The notes under the pieces: model-generated
Databases searched by the model: none
What the model was told of the DNA's origin: nothing
The model's input: the letters and a program-made list of their open reading frames with translations, nothing else
Part shown: positions 47,401 through 55,917 of the stretch, piece by piece
Numbering within the stretch: the first letter of the stretch is position 1
Layout of the letters: each line of letters starts with the position of its first letter
From: Gimesia sp.
GTDB taxonomy: Bacteria > Planctomycetota > Planctomycetia > Planctomycetales > Planctomycetaceae
DNA length: 64,000 bases
NCBI GenBank assembly: GCA_002706765.1
Contig: PAJV01000068.1
Location: 124,001-188,000, forward strand
Direction: 5' to 3'
Program-made: the position numbers and the translations under genes

Positions 47401-48774
47401 ACGCTCACCCCAGGCGGGACCGTGCAGGGGTTCGTCACAGACGAAAACGGCAAACCACAACCGAATGTCACTCTCTTCTTCCAAGGTCGTTACGCTTATA
47501 ACGGCGATACAGCCCGCAAAGCCGGGCTACTGGCCACCGTGATTACTGATGAAGAAGGCCGCTATTCGGTTTCTCATCTTCCCAGCCAGATCTGTTATGT
47601 CGTTAGAAAAGATGAATGGAGCTCTCTGGGCGTCGTGCGTCAGGCCGTTCTGCCTCAAAATGGCAAAACCAGCACACTCAACCTGGGGGGAAGACCCGAA
47701 TTGACGGGCCGACTGATAGTCAACGGAAAACCTTTAGCGAATACACGCATCCTCCTGGCTGGTGAGAATCCGAATTTTGGAATCTTTCGGGCCTATACCA
47801 ACACCGACAGCGAAGGGATGTTTCACTTCTTCGGCGCGGGACCTGGCCAGCGAACTCTGTATTATGAAGTACCCAATGTGAATAATAATTGGGTGCCGGT
47901 CAGATCGTTAGAATTAATTTCAGACGATCAGGATCTGGGGACTCTGGAGACGCAGGTTGGTCAACTGACAGTGAATTGTCAGCCAGAAACACTGGATGAC
48001 ATGCGACTGGGGCTGTTTAATTATCATCCTGTGTGGACCGCAAGCTTGAGGGCAGGTAATCTGGTGCCGCGGACCAGCAGCAGCGCGCCTTTTGTTTTCA
48101 ATCAGGTCACAACGCGAGAATATGTCATCGTCGCATCTCGTTCCGGGTACCCCTCTGTTTACCAGAAGGTGCATGTCACGAAGGAGAATCTGAATAGTCA
48201 GCTCACGCTGCCCATTCCCGAGGGGACGGCGACAATTCATTTCAAGCTGGATCAGGAACTGATGCAGGCCAATGAACCGATGCGGCTCAAACTGTGGAGC
48301 AAAGACAAGCGGTTGCTGACAAAGATCTACTCCTTTGAAAAAGGAGATTATGTCGCCAGGCACCTGCCTGCGGGAGACTACTATCTGACGCGGGTCGACA
48401 TTCGCGAATCGAAAAAACTGTTGCAGTTCACTCTCAAGCAGAACGAACAAAAAACCGTGACTCTGACTTCCAAACTATTCAAAAAATCAGAGTCAGATCT
48501 CGGGTTTCGCACCATCAATGTCTTTACGCAGGCAGGAGTCCCGTTACCCGGTTGTCAGATCCAACTGAAAAGTAGCTCAGGTACGATCTCTCGCCACATC
48601 CAACAGTTTGAACGCCAGAGTTTTGTGGGAGACCCGGGCACATATGACCTCACCGTTTCTTACCCGGGATTTCAGACACTGCACGGGAAAGTGAAACTGA
48701 TTCCCCCGGACAAATCCTGGATATACCCGGACAACCTGACCGTCAATCTGCGTCTGAAACTGGAAGCTGATTAG
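44413..48774 (+). CDS. Giant M56/BlaR1-like sensor fused to carboxypeptidase-regulatory-like repeats
   Basis: The N-terminal 400 residues are BlaR1-like: membrane helices (STLMLLQVSVLVVILLLVDLVL; LIWLAVIVGLFCLVMW), then zinc site HELAH (residues 267-271) in IHELAHWKRFDLQVNCLQ, EQAVDETVL downstream, and a further helix (SLIVLTGALLLPM). After a Lys/Gln-rich linker (about 410-455) come roughly ten beta-sandwich units of carboxypeptidase-regulatory type beginning with LSGRITDPDGAPVTDAQVLL, ISGTVLADDTNQPISTF, LTGTVVNTQGQPIDGATV, VQGFVTDENGKPQPNV and LTGRLIVNGKPLANTR. At 1453 residues it is more than twice BlaR1 and lacks the penicillin-binding domain. Confidence 0.92.
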   Translation: MTASGNDFITLLNGYGEIFWKFSTLMLLQVSVLVVILLLVDLVLRRHSRAVARYWLWSLVLLKLVLPVGLSSPVSVASWLADWVPAAESVEIVSSTATVKSPVTLPTTTVAAPPRLSEQMFVPESLPDTSPLPAPLPAPPSDDVSVAQLQISETQQAKTVTRSQLKPPAIVLLIWLAVIVGLFCLVMWRTVRVRRLARQAETAPMKLIWQLYDCCQLMRLKQDPVKLKISDVVGSPAICGFWKPTIILPRHLLEKLTPEQFRQIFIHELAHWKRFDLQVNCLQTLLLILYFYNPMVWLAHVMLKRLREQAVDETVLVTLKGQSTQYSETLLDIASLTSVPDKASLQLLGILEPRKPLAQRIRRILSQPIPRSASLGLVSFSLIVLTGALLLPMSRMDRTHAAADKGVKLEKTAASEAAQTDPDKKVSGNQSDKQEKQPADQKLPQLKTAAPEYVLSGRITDPDGAPVTDAQVLLIHTRGGGRVLRTWTDKEGNYHFSEISKPGQHGIMVMSQRWVGIERSSDRPRVDLAADERQVKNIRLERACQLRIQTVDEQGKPVPGAFVYRKLMTDTRGFTPRAVSTDQSGQVTLGLKPSREKYLIGIASPDYALEKLMIQVDDPDQIVTRKIVLREGEAVDGKIVYADGKIPVGLKINALPRWWEFSGHPPGYRISETGKFTFPHIVAGVYNVMVEIPGVGGKPVLTGTYLLNQEQPLDLKLNIPSPASMVTLSGKISYTGDLKKASRPFLLIAYSTDGYNEAYAEIQPGQTEFKFDPIQRGKYQISMHSTEYELKGEHTVFAPADNLQLNVVVTGKPQISGTVLADDTNQPISTFQVRAIKLETLRGPNFVQETRWQDVDQGSGKFEVAVNGPGIYRIEVSASGYARALSESVNTDQNQGKPIQITLTKGVTLTGTVVNTQGQPIDGATVIPLSLSRGVMPMTLDQFTTDIDAVKTVDGTFSIPHLAPGKESLKVTHPDYDFAIMKDIDLAASPIPKVEVTLTPGGTVQGFVTDENGKPQPNVTLFFQGRYAYNGDTARKAGLLATVITDEEGRYSVSHLPSQICYVVRKDEWSSLGVVRQAVLPQNGKTSTLNLGGRPELTGRLIVNGKPLANTRILLAGENPNFGIFRAYTNTDSEGMFHFFGAGPGQRTLYYEVPNVNNNWVPVRSLELISDDQDLGTLETQVGQLTVNCQPETLDDMRLGLFNYHPVWTASLRAGNLVPRTSSSAPFVFNQVTTREYVIVASRSGYPSVYQKVHVTKENLNSQLTLPIPEGTATIHFKLDQELMQANEPMRLKLWSKDKRLLTKIYSFEKGDYVARHLPAGDYYLTRVDIRESKKLLQFTLKQNEQKTVTLTSKLFKKSESDLGFRTINVFTQAGVPLPGCQIQLKSSSGTISRHIQQFERQSFVGDPGTYDLTVSYPGFQTLHGKVKLIPPDKSWIYPDNLTVNLRLKLEAD

Positions 48775-48983
48775 TACTGGAGGCCGGTTTAATCCGGGAT
48801 CCCTTCCTGCAATCCCTTAATCTCAGTTCCGCAGCACACGGTTCCGTTTGACAGAGTTGTCTGACATTTCAGAATCTCCCGACTTAGATTGGTTGAGAAA
48901 CGAAGCACCGCTGCCTCGTTGTATCAGGTAGCCGAACAAGGAGCACCTGTTTCGACTACGTCTGACAAAAAAAGCGAAATCTG

Positions 48984-50552
48984 TTATTGATCATCCGCCT
49001 GAACTTTTTTGAGGATCTTTGAAAGCCGTTCGACGACTTCCGGGTGTTCGTTCCAGACATTCTTTGTCTCCGAAGGATCCTGTTGGAGGTTGTAAAGCTG
49101 TCCCGTTGGTTCTCCTGGTTTCGGTTCGACTTCACGGGCGCGGGTAAAGCCGCCGGAACCTCGTTTGGGGATCATCTTCCACGGCCCCTGTCGAACGGAG
49201 AAGTGGCCCCACAGAGAATGATGGATGGCGTACTCGCGGAGTGGCTTGTCACTTTTCTCGCCGCGGAGGGCCGGCAGAATATTGACGCTGTCTTCTCCGG
49301 CTCCGGCAGGCAGCTTTGTATCCGTAATTGCGGCGCAGGTCGCCAGCAGGTCGGTGAGTTCTACCAGTTCATCACTGGTGGAATCGGCGGGAGTCTGTCC
49401 GGGCCAGCGGACGATGAAAGGGACCCGATGACCGCCTTCCCAGATGTCGGCTTTGGTCCCTCGCAGGTGTGCGTTCCCCTGATGGCCGCGATCTTTGACA
49501 TACTGACCGCGGTGATTGGGTTTGTAATGTTTGAGATCATCGGTCTCCTGTGGCGTCCACCAGTGATAGAGTCCACCGTTATCCGACGTGAAAATGAACA
49601 GGGTGTTATCCGACTTGCCGGTTCGCTGGAGGGCTTCCATGATCGCGCCGACAGTGGCGTCCACCTCGAGCACAAAATCGCCATATTCGCCAGCAGCGCT
49701 TTTGCCTTTGAATTCGTCGTTGGGCACCAGCGGCAGGTGGGGTGCGGTGAGCGGGAAGTACAGAAAGAAGGGCCGTTCAGGGGATTGCTTCGCCTGTCGC
49801 TCGATAAACTGCACTGCTTCGCCAGTCAGGGTGGGCATCACACTGCGGATTGTGAAATCGGGTGAGCGCATGCCCTGGTCAACGGAAAGGAATTCGGTCT
49901 GTATCCGTTCCGAAGGAATGGTGGGAAGAATCACCGGTCGATCATTTCTGATGAAACAGAAAGGAGACATATTCAGCGAAGCCGAGATGCCGAAGTAATA
50001 GTCGAAGCCGTTGGCCAGGGGGCCGCCGATAATCGGTTTTGTAAAATCGACGTCATCTCCCACGCGGGGTCGCTGACGGCGGTCGATGGGAACCGCAGGG
50101 ACCGGCTCTCCCTTTTCATCGGTCCACTGCATCCCCAGGTGCCATTTTCCCACACAGGCGGTCTCGTAACCTGCTTTTTTCAGCAGCGAAGGGACGGTCG
50201 TCTGATCCTGTTCAATGAGTGGCGGGTCGAAGCCGTCCAGCACGCGGTACTTTAATCGCGTTCGCCAGCAGTAACGACCGGTCAGAATCCCATACCGCGT
50301 CGGCGTACAGACGGCAGACGGCGTATGCGCGTCAGTAAACTTCATGCCCTCCACCGCCAGTCGATCAATGTGCGGCGTCTTGATTTTCGATTCCGGGTTG
50401 TAACAACTCACATCACCATAACCGAGGTCGTCCGCCAGAATATAGACGATGTTCGGCTGCTGATCTGCAGCCTCAGCAACTGGCATGAACACACTCAGGA
50501 GCAGTATCGGCAACAGAAACTGTGGACGGAAGAGGAGTGATACGAGGTTCAT
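48984..50552 (-). CDS. Sulfatase, formylglycine type, third
   Basis: The 522-residue product has a signal peptide (FLLPILLLSVFMPVAEAAD) and strong arylsulfatase A-like features: NIVYILADDLGYGDVSCY, Cys82-Thr-Pro-Thr-Arg (AVCTPTRYGILTGRYCWR), CVGKWHLGMQ and FIFTSDNGGLYHW. A C-terminal RQGPWKMIPKRGSGGFTRA segment is also typical. Extracytoplasmic desulfation is expected. It converges on the giant sensor gene and no operon partner is visible. Confidence 0.95.
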   Translation of the reverse strand: MNLVSLLFRPQFLLPILLLSVFMPVAEAADQQPNIVYILADDLGYGDVSCYNPESKIKTPHIDRLAVEGMKFTDAHTPSAVCTPTRYGILTGRYCWRTRLKYRVLDGFDPPLIEQDQTTVPSLLKKAGYETACVGKWHLGMQWTDEKGEPVPAVPIDRRQRPRVGDDVDFTKPIIGGPLANGFDYYFGISASLNMSPFCFIRNDRPVILPTIPSERIQTEFLSVDQGMRSPDFTIRSVMPTLTGEAVQFIERQAKQSPERPFFLYFPLTAPHLPLVPNDEFKGKSAAGEYGDFVLEVDATVGAIMEALQRTGKSDNTLFIFTSDNGGLYHWWTPQETDDLKHYKPNHRGQYVKDRGHQGNAHLRGTKADIWEGGHRVPFIVRWPGQTPADSTSDELVELTDLLATCAAITDTKLPAGAGEDSVNILPALRGEKSDKPLREYAIHHSLWGHFSVRQGPWKMIPKRGSGGFTRAREVEPKPGEPTGQLYNLQQDPSETKNVWNEHPEVVERLSKILKKVQADDQ

Positions 50553-50715
50553 GAGGTGAGACCTTCACAAGTGGAAACAGGTAGTGAATGATCTCTTTAC
50601 TATACGGGGCACGCCAGCAAGAACGCAACCGAGACTGAATTGGGATGCTGATTTGGTATTTAAACAATGCTTAGTTTAAATGAATTCTGATAAACATCTT
50701 TAATCTCGAAGTCAT

Positions 50716-51327
50716 TTACTCCGAAGGATCAATTTTCTCAATAACTCTCCCTACCTGTTCATAGTCAGGTTTCGGCGGTTCTTTGATATTGATTTTAAGA
50801 AGATTACTCGTGACTGTAACATTTCCTAAATTTCGTTTCAGAGAGATATGATATTCTCCAGGAAGCGACATATCATAGAGTCTGTTGATGGGAATCTTGT
50901 TAAAGTACCAGGTGAGCATATGATTGGGATGAATATCAGTTCCACTGAAGCTGCTGATATAATTCCCAAATTTACCTTGTCCATATTTGGTCAAGGGAAT
51001 GAGTGTATTCCATTTTGGAGTGTTTTTATCGCGAAAATGAACGATATCCATCTTTAAACAATAGGACTGGTAGCGGTCATAAGTAATGTCAACAATATTC
51101 TGAGAGCGGTTTTTCACTCGATATGTCAACAAGATTGGCTCCCCGATGAGATAACTCTTTTTATCTGCGGACAGAGAAGCCTGCACTCCATTTACGTCTG
51201 GCCCCCATTCAATCTTGATTTCAGCTTCAACTGGATCAGCTGCTGGTAGTAATGAACTGAAAAAGCAACTCAGAATCAAAAACGACAGGCTCTGTAAGGC
51301 AACTGAAGCAGCCTCCCTGGCATGCAT
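50716..51327 (-). CDS. Hypothetical secreted protein with Ig-like fold
   Basis: The 203-residue protein starts MHAREAASVALQSLSFLILSCFFSSLL, a signal peptide. The mature part looks like a single beta-sandwich: VQASLSADKKSYLIGEPILLTYRVKNRSQNIVDITYD with a C-terminal strand PGEYHISLKRNLGNVTVTSNLLKINI. No enzymatic motif was recognised. It stands between a sulfatase gene and the Tm-1-like operon, on the same strand as both. Confidence 0.65.
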   Translation of the reverse strand: MHAREAASVALQSLSFLILSCFFSSLLPAADPVEAEIKIEWGPDVNGVQASLSADKKSYLIGEPILLTYRVKNRSQNIVDITYDRYQSYCLKMDIVHFRDKNTPKWNTLIPLTKYGQGKFGNYISSFSGTDIHPNHMLTWYFNKIPINRLYDMSLPGEYHISLKRNLGNVTVTSNLLKINIKEPPKPDYEQVGRVIEKIDPSE

Positions 51328-51354
51328 TGCTGGCTCCTTCTCTGTGATTAATTA

Positions 51355-51693
51355 CTAAATTTCGGGTGTATTCAACTCAACCGGAATCAAAACTTCTTCC
51401 TCATTATACATGAACATCACCCCGCCGGTGGCAAAGTTGGAGACATCGGCGATGGTCGCCTGGCCTTCGGGGCTTTCGAGAACCGCCTGCAGCGCGGTTG
51501 CCGATTCTGCATACAGGCTGACGATCAGGTAATAAGGGGGCGGGCTGCCTGCTTCAGCAGAGAGGCATTTGCCAATGGTCCAGCCGGTTAAGCCTTTCAT
51601 TTGTTTCGCCAGCGGAATATGTACTTCGCGATAATAGCGATCAAATTCAGCAGGATCTTCGGGGTGTCCATACAGCACAGTTAAGCGATACAT
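51355..51693 (-). CDS. EthD-domain protein
   Basis: Start at ATG 51693 (MYRLTVLYGHPEDPAEFDRYYREVHIPL), preceded by CAGGAA; an earlier in-frame start at 51738 reads through the upstream gene's end and is not credible. The 112-residue product has the ferredoxin-like EthD fold, HIPLAKQMKGLTGWTIGK, as in small dimeric monooxygenase-like proteins. Last gene of the UPF0261/TIM-barrel operon; it starts 44 bases after the TIM-barrel stop. Confidence 0.85.
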   Translation of the reverse strand: MYRLTVLYGHPEDPAEFDRYYREVHIPLAKQMKGLTGWTIGKCLSAEAGSPPPYYLIVSLYAESATALQAVLESPEGQATIADVSNFATGGVMFMYNEEEVLIPVELNTPEI

Positions 51694-51737
51694 GAGGGTT
51701 CCTGTTTTCAGGTCAGAGAAAAGGAAAGAGTCAGTCA

Positions 51738-52574
51738 TCAGGTTTGCGATAAACGCAAGTCTCCAAACTGCCGCACCTGATCCGTTACGGCAATTTCGGT
51801 GGGAAGACGTTCCATGGAACTGGCGCCGTAAAATCCATCAATGCCCGGCACCCGGTCGAAAATGTACCGGGCGTCCTCAGGCATCGCGATCGGGCCGCCA
51901 TGGCATAGCAGCAGCACATTGTCCCGCTCACTTTTCGCGGCATCGATCATTTCTCGAATCAGCTCCACGGAATCATCGAGTGTCCTGCCTGTCTCTGCAC
52001 CGATGGAACCGCCACTCGTCAGCCCCATATGAGCGACCACAATATCGGCACCGGCGGCCGTCAGCAGCCGCGCCTGTTCTGCGTCGAACGCATACGGCGT
52101 GGTGAGTAGATTAAGATCGTGGGCGGCACGGATGCAGTCGATTTCCAGATCAAAGCCCATACCGGTCTCTTCCAGGTTGGCTCGGAACTGGCCGTCAATC
52201 AGTCCCACGGTCGGGAAATTCTGAATGCCGGTAAAGCCCATTGCCTGCAGTTCCTGCAGGAACAGGTCACGCAGCATGAACGGATCAGTGCCACACACTC
52301 CTGCCAGGACGGGCGTCTGTTTGACGACGGGCAGCACTTCACGCCCCAGTTCTTTGACGATTTCATTCGCGTTGCCGTAAGGCATCAGTCCCGCGAGTGA
52401 ACCGCGACCGGCCATGCGGTACCGGCCCGAATTGTAGATCACGATCAGGTCGATGCCGCCGGCCTCTTCGCATTTGGCACTGAGTCCGGTTCCTGCACCG
52501 CCGCCGATAATCGGTTTTCCCGCTGCGACTTTCGCCTGCAGTCGTTTGAGAATGTCTTGTCTGGCTTCCGGCAT
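51738..52574 (-). CDS. TIM-barrel phosphoenolpyruvate-hydrolase-like protein
   Basis: Start at ATG 52574 ([21 protein letters not shown]), with AGGAA upstream; the longer frame runs into the preceding gene. The 278-residue product matches the TIM-barrel signal-transduction/phosphoenolpyruvate hydrolase family ([20 protein letters not shown], then [28 protein letters not shown] and [15 protein letters not shown]). In the plant Tm-1 protein this domain is fused behind a UPF0261 domain; here the UPF0261 gene lies immediately upstream. Confidence 0.9.
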   Translation of the reverse strand: MPEARQDILKRLQAKVAAGKPIIGGGAGTGLSAKCEEAGGIDLIVIYNSGRYRMAGRGSLAGLMPYGNANEIVKELGREVLPVVKQTPVLAGVCGTDPFMLRDLFLQELQAMGFTGIQNFPTVGLIDGQFRANLEETGMGFDLEIDCIRAAHDLNLLTTPYAFDAEQARLLTAAGADIVVAHMGLTSGGSIGAETGRTLDDSVELIREMIDAAKSERDNVLLLCHGGPIAMPEDARYIFDRVPGIDGFYGASSMERLPTEIAVTDQVRQFGDLRLSQT

Positions 52575-52600
52575 GAACTGTTTCCTCGCCTCTGGTCTCT

Positions 52601-53821
52601 CTATGGGAACTGATTTCCGCACACTCGTTCAAATGCCGCGAGCAGTGCTTCTGCAAACGCAGTATCATTGATGTGACACGCATGACGGGTAACACGTCGC
52701 TCGTCAGTCTGAACGACTTCCTGTTCCAGTGTCTCGAACAGGCACCGGTCTGCCTCTGGATCATAGAAGGCTGCTCCCGCTTTATCCAGCATGGAAACTC
52801 CCTGCTCGGGAATCAGGATTTCGAGGGGCGCCGTTGACCGGTTGATTTTGGCGGTGATCCATTTCGCAAACTGCTGATTCTCTTCTGCGGTCGTCCGCAT
52901 CAAAGTCACCTGTGGATTGTGAACCAGGAACTGTCGCTCGGCGAACCGTTCCGGCACGGTCTCGCGGGCTCCGAAGTTGACCATGTCGAGGGCTCCCAGG
53001 CTCAGCACATACGGGATGCCGCGTTCGATGATCGTATCGAATCGACGGGGACCGCCGGGCATGATGCCTCCCACGACTTCGTCGGCGACTTCGGTAGTCG
53101 TGATATCAAGTACGCCGCGAATCAAACCATCGGCGACGAGTTTCTCCATCGCCTGTCCGCCGGTACCTGTCGCGTGGAAGACCAGAGGATCGAAGCCCTT
53201 TGATGCCAGCTGCTCGCGAACCAGATCGACACAGGGAGTCGTGACGCCGAACATCGTCATGCCGAGGGCCGGTCTGACGTCGGGTACGTCAGATGTGTGA
53301 GCCACCATGCCGGCGATCGCGTGGGCGGCGTTGCTCAGAACCCGCCGCGAGACCGAGTTGAGCCCTGCTACATCGACGACGGAGTACATCATGGTGATAT
53401 CACTGTGACCCACGTAAGGCTGTGTGTTTCCGCTGGCCACGGTCGAGACAATCAACTTGGGGAATCCGATGGGAAGTGCCTGGAACGCGGGTGCGACCAG
53501 CGCAGTTCCCCCGCTCCCGCCAATCGCGATCACACCTGCCACCTGGTTATCATGGATTTGAGCGGGCAACCAGACACGCAGCGCCGCTGCCATCTCTGTC
53601 ACCGCCTGCCCGCGATCAGTTTGTTTCTGCACGACGTCGGGACCGTCGGGATGAGAGGCTGCAACTGTCTCTGCTGTTTTGTCGGTTTGCTCCGCAGAGC
53701 CACGGGTGCTCAAGTCGACCAGCACGACATCGTGACCCGTGTTGCGAATGGCGTCCGCTACAAAGCAGAGTTCGTCGGCTTTGGTGTCCATCGTGGCGAG
53801 CGCGTAAATAATTTTCCGCAT
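52601..53821 (-). CDS. UPF0261 / Tm-1-like ATP-binding domain protein
   Basis: The 406-residue product begins [25 protein letters not shown], the start of UPF0261 proteins. It includes [54 protein letters not shown] and the C-terminal [27 protein letters not shown]. Tomato Tm-1 uses this domain to inhibit a tobamovirus replication protein; the bacterial function is unknown. The stop lies 26 bases before the TIM-barrel start, so the two form a bacterial split version of the plant fusion. Confidence 0.93.
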   Translation of the reverse strand: MRKIIYALATMDTKADELCFVADAIRNTGHDVVLVDLSTRGSAEQTDKTAETVAASHPDGPDVVQKQTDRGQAVTEMAAALRVWLPAQIHDNQVAGVIAIGGSGGTALVAPAFQALPIGFPKLIVSTVASGNTQPYVGHSDITMMYSVVDVAGLNSVSRRVLSNAAHAIAGMVAHTSDVPDVRPALGMTMFGVTTPCVDLVREQLASKGFDPLVFHATGTGGQAMEKLVADGLIRGVLDITTTEVADEVVGGIMPGGPRRFDTIIERGIPYVLSLGALDMVNFGARETVPERFAERQFLVHNPQVTLMRTTAEENQQFAKWITAKINRSTAPLEILIPEQGVSMLDKAGAAFYDPEADRCLFETLEQEVVQTDERRVTRHACHINDTAFAEALLAAFERVCGNQFP

Positions 53822-54108
53822 ACGGGTTCCTTCCTGTGACAGTTCTCTCTCTCAGCCGGTTTTTCGCTCAACTGATAGTTCATAGTGGGGAGGCGGGTCT
53901 GAATTTGTCAAGCCACGCCTGAATTTGCTGAATCAGAGCGAGCAGGTCCGGCTGTAGTGTCTGTGATCTTCATTCAGGCTCGGGATTTGAGATATTTACT
54001 GATATTCTGTGACTGTTTACTACGCGACCTCCTGCTGTGAGGTAGAGTTCCCCATGATTGCATAACCGAAATACTTTGATGCGCTGGTACACATAAGGAA
54101 ACACAAAG
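53822..54108. other. Intergenic region between divergent genes
   Basis: About 290 bases upstream of the Tm-1-like operon and the carbonic anhydrase gene. Both promoters must be here; no strong box pair or repeat was recognised. Confidence 0.4.
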
Positions 54109-54891
54109 ATGATCAGAATGAAATTTCAACCGCTGCTGGCCTGTTGTCTGTTGGGAATCCTGCTGTCGGGCTGTGCACAAAATCAACCGGCAGTCGCCGA
54201 AGCTGCGGAGAATAAAACCGACGAAGCCAGTTCCGAAAACCTGGCGGATATCAAACCGCTGGTGAATCGTGTTCTCAGCCAGGAAGAGCAGGCGAAACTG
54301 ACGCCGGACGACGTTCTGACATTATTGAAAGAGGGCAACCAGCGTTTCGTGGCAGGAACACTGACGGCTCGCGACCATTCCAAACTGGTCCGTGAAGCAG
54401 CACTGGGACAGTATCCCAAAGCAGTCATTCTCTCGTGCCTGGATTCGCGCGTTCCCGTAGAAGATGTGTTTGACCGCGGCATCGGCGATATCTTCGTGGC
54501 CCGAGTCGCCGGTAACTTTGAAAACACCGATATCCTGGGAAGCATGGAATTTGCCTGTAAAGTCGCCGGTTCGAAGCTGGTGTTCGTGCTGGGCCACGAA
54601 AGCTGTGGAGCCGTGAACGGTGCCATTGATGGCGTCGAACTGGGCAACATCACCGCCATGCTGGCGAACATCCAACCGGCCGTCAATCACTTCAAAGATT
54701 ACAAAGGCGACAAAACGAGTAAGAACCCGGAGTTCGTCAAAATGGTTATCGCACAGAACGTCCTGGGGACTGTCGACCGCATTCGCCAGAAAAGCCCGAT
54801 CCTCAAAGAGATGGAAAAGCAGGGCGAGATCAAAATCGTAGGCGGCATCTACAATATGCAAACCGGCGAAGTTGATTTGCTGGAGCAGTAA
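54109..54891 (+). CDS. Beta-carbonic anhydrase, lipoprotein
   Basis: The 260-residue protein has a lipobox (LLGILLSGC, Cys22), so it is probably membrane-anchored and periplasmic, which is unusual for beta-class enzymes. Zinc ligands are Cys110 in LSCLDSR, His163 and Cys166 in GHESCG; Asp112 and Arg114 form the usual dyad. The VARVAGN and EGNQRFVAGTL segments are also conserved. It hydrates CO2 to bicarbonate. No transporter or carboxysome gene is nearby. Confidence 0.93.
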   Translation: MIRMKFQPLLACCLLGILLSGCAQNQPAVAEAAENKTDEASSENLADIKPLVNRVLSQEEQAKLTPDDVLTLLKEGNQRFVAGTLTARDHSKLVREAALGQYPKAVILSCLDSRVPVEDVFDRGIGDIFVARVAGNFENTDILGSMEFACKVAGSKLVFVLGHESCGAVNGAIDGVELGNITAMLANIQPAVNHFKDYKGDKTSKNPEFVKMVIAQNVLGTVDRIRQKSPILKEMEKQGEIKIVGGIYNMQTGEVDLLEQ

Positions 54892-54939
54892 CAGGTGTAG
54901 CGAGGTTTGTCCCTGTCACATACACTCTCAGGAAATCTG

Positions 54940-55377
54940 CTACTTGAGTTCCTGGGCCAGGCCGATGAGAATTCCTTCGGGGCCCCGGATGTAGCAGAGC
55001 CGATACATGTTTTCGTACTGGACCACTTTGTCGACGAGCTCCGCGCCCCGTTTTATGAGCCGGGCGAGGGTATCGTCGATGTCTTCCACGGTGAACATGA
55101 CGCGCAGGTAACCGAGTGCGTTTACCGGCGCGCTGCGGTGATCGGCGACGACAGGCGGCGCGAGAAAGCGGGAGAGCTCAAGTCGGCTGTGACCGTCGGG
55201 CGTACGCAGCATGGCAATCTCGACGCGCATTTCGTGTAATCCCGTGACGCCATCTGCCCAGTCTCCTTCAATGGGGGCGCGTCCTTCGAGTTCGAGCCCC
55301 AGTTCGGTGAAGAATTCAATCGCGGCGTCGAGATCTTCGACCACGATGCCGACGTTGTCCATCCGTTTGACCGTCAT
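54940..55377 (-). CDS. VOC (glyoxalase/dioxygenase-like) family protein
   Basis: The 145-residue product has a glyoxalase I-like fold: VKRMDNVGIVVEDLDAAIEFFTELGLELEG, with typical metal or substrate ligand positions in the paired beta-alpha-beta-beta-beta modules (RLELSRFLAPP, LRVMFTVEDIDDTLARLIKRGAEL) and a RLCYIRGPEGILIGLAQEL ending. Function may be a dioxygenase, isomerase or antibiotic-binding protein. It converges on the carbonic anhydrase gene. Confidence 0.88.
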   Translation of the reverse strand: MTVKRMDNVGIVVEDLDAAIEFFTELGLELEGRAPIEGDWADGVTGLHEMRVEIAMLRTPDGHSRLELSRFLAPPVVADHRSAPVNALGYLRVMFTVEDIDDTLARLIKRGAELVDKVVQYENMYRLCYIRGPEGILIGLAQELK

Positions 55378-55413
55378 GATATCTCCCTGGCAAACAGTTC
55401 ATTTCGTGATTGG

Positions 55414-55779
55414 TTATTCGGTCCGTAATATTTTTTCCATCTTCCGCCCTTTTGCCAGTTCGTCGACCAGCTTGTCGAGGTACCTGACCTGTTGTGTTAA
55501 TGGCTTCTCAATCTCTTCGATCCGATAGCCGCAAATCATCCCTGTAATCAGGTGTGCGTTAGGATTGAGCGTTGCCTGCTGAAAGAATTCTTCAAACGTG
55601 GTCTTGTCTCTGATGTGTTTCTGCAAGGCCTTTTCGTTGAAACCCGTCAGCCAGGTGATGACCTGATGCAATTCTTTTTTGGTCCGGTCTTTTTTTTCGA
55701 CCTTTGTCACATAGTGTGGATACACTTCCGCAAACGTCATTTTCGCCATACGTTCATCGTGTTTGGCTGTGCTTTTCAC
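55414..55779 (-). CDS. DUF2200 family protein
   Basis: The 121-residue protein, with GTG start at 55779, fits DUF2200: MAKMTFAEVYPHYVTKVEKKDRTKKELHQVITWLTGF, then FEEFFQQATLNPNAHLITGMICGYRIEEIEKPLTQQVRYLDKLVDELAKG. The spacing of the T-F-A-E-V-Y-P and I-T-W-L-T-G elements is typical. Function unknown, possibly DNA-linked stress as in related small proteins. It follows the VOC gene at 36 bases. Confidence 0.88.
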   Translation of the reverse strand: MKSTAKHDERMAKMTFAEVYPHYVTKVEKKDRTKKELHQVITWLTGFNEKALQKHIRDKTTFEEFFQQATLNPNAHLITGMICGYRIEEIEKPLTQQVRYLDKLVDELAKGRKMEKILRTE

Positions 55780-55917
55780 CTGGCATTACTCCTGTTTAAT
55801 GGTTGTGTTTTAGCTTTGAATTCGTGCTTGCTGGCTAACGACCGGATTCATCTGAGCGTGGCGAAGATGATTATGAATCAGAAGCTGCCTCGGTCAGAAT
55901 ATGGATTAACACAGTTG

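Noticed and set aside
46780..47484. 234-codon minus-strand frame in the giant sensor
   Set aside because: Antisense to the carboxypeptidase-regulatory repeats; no ribosome-binding site or domain.
49044..49865. 273-codon plus-strand frame across the third sulfatase
   Set aside because: Same reasoning: complement of a conserved gene.
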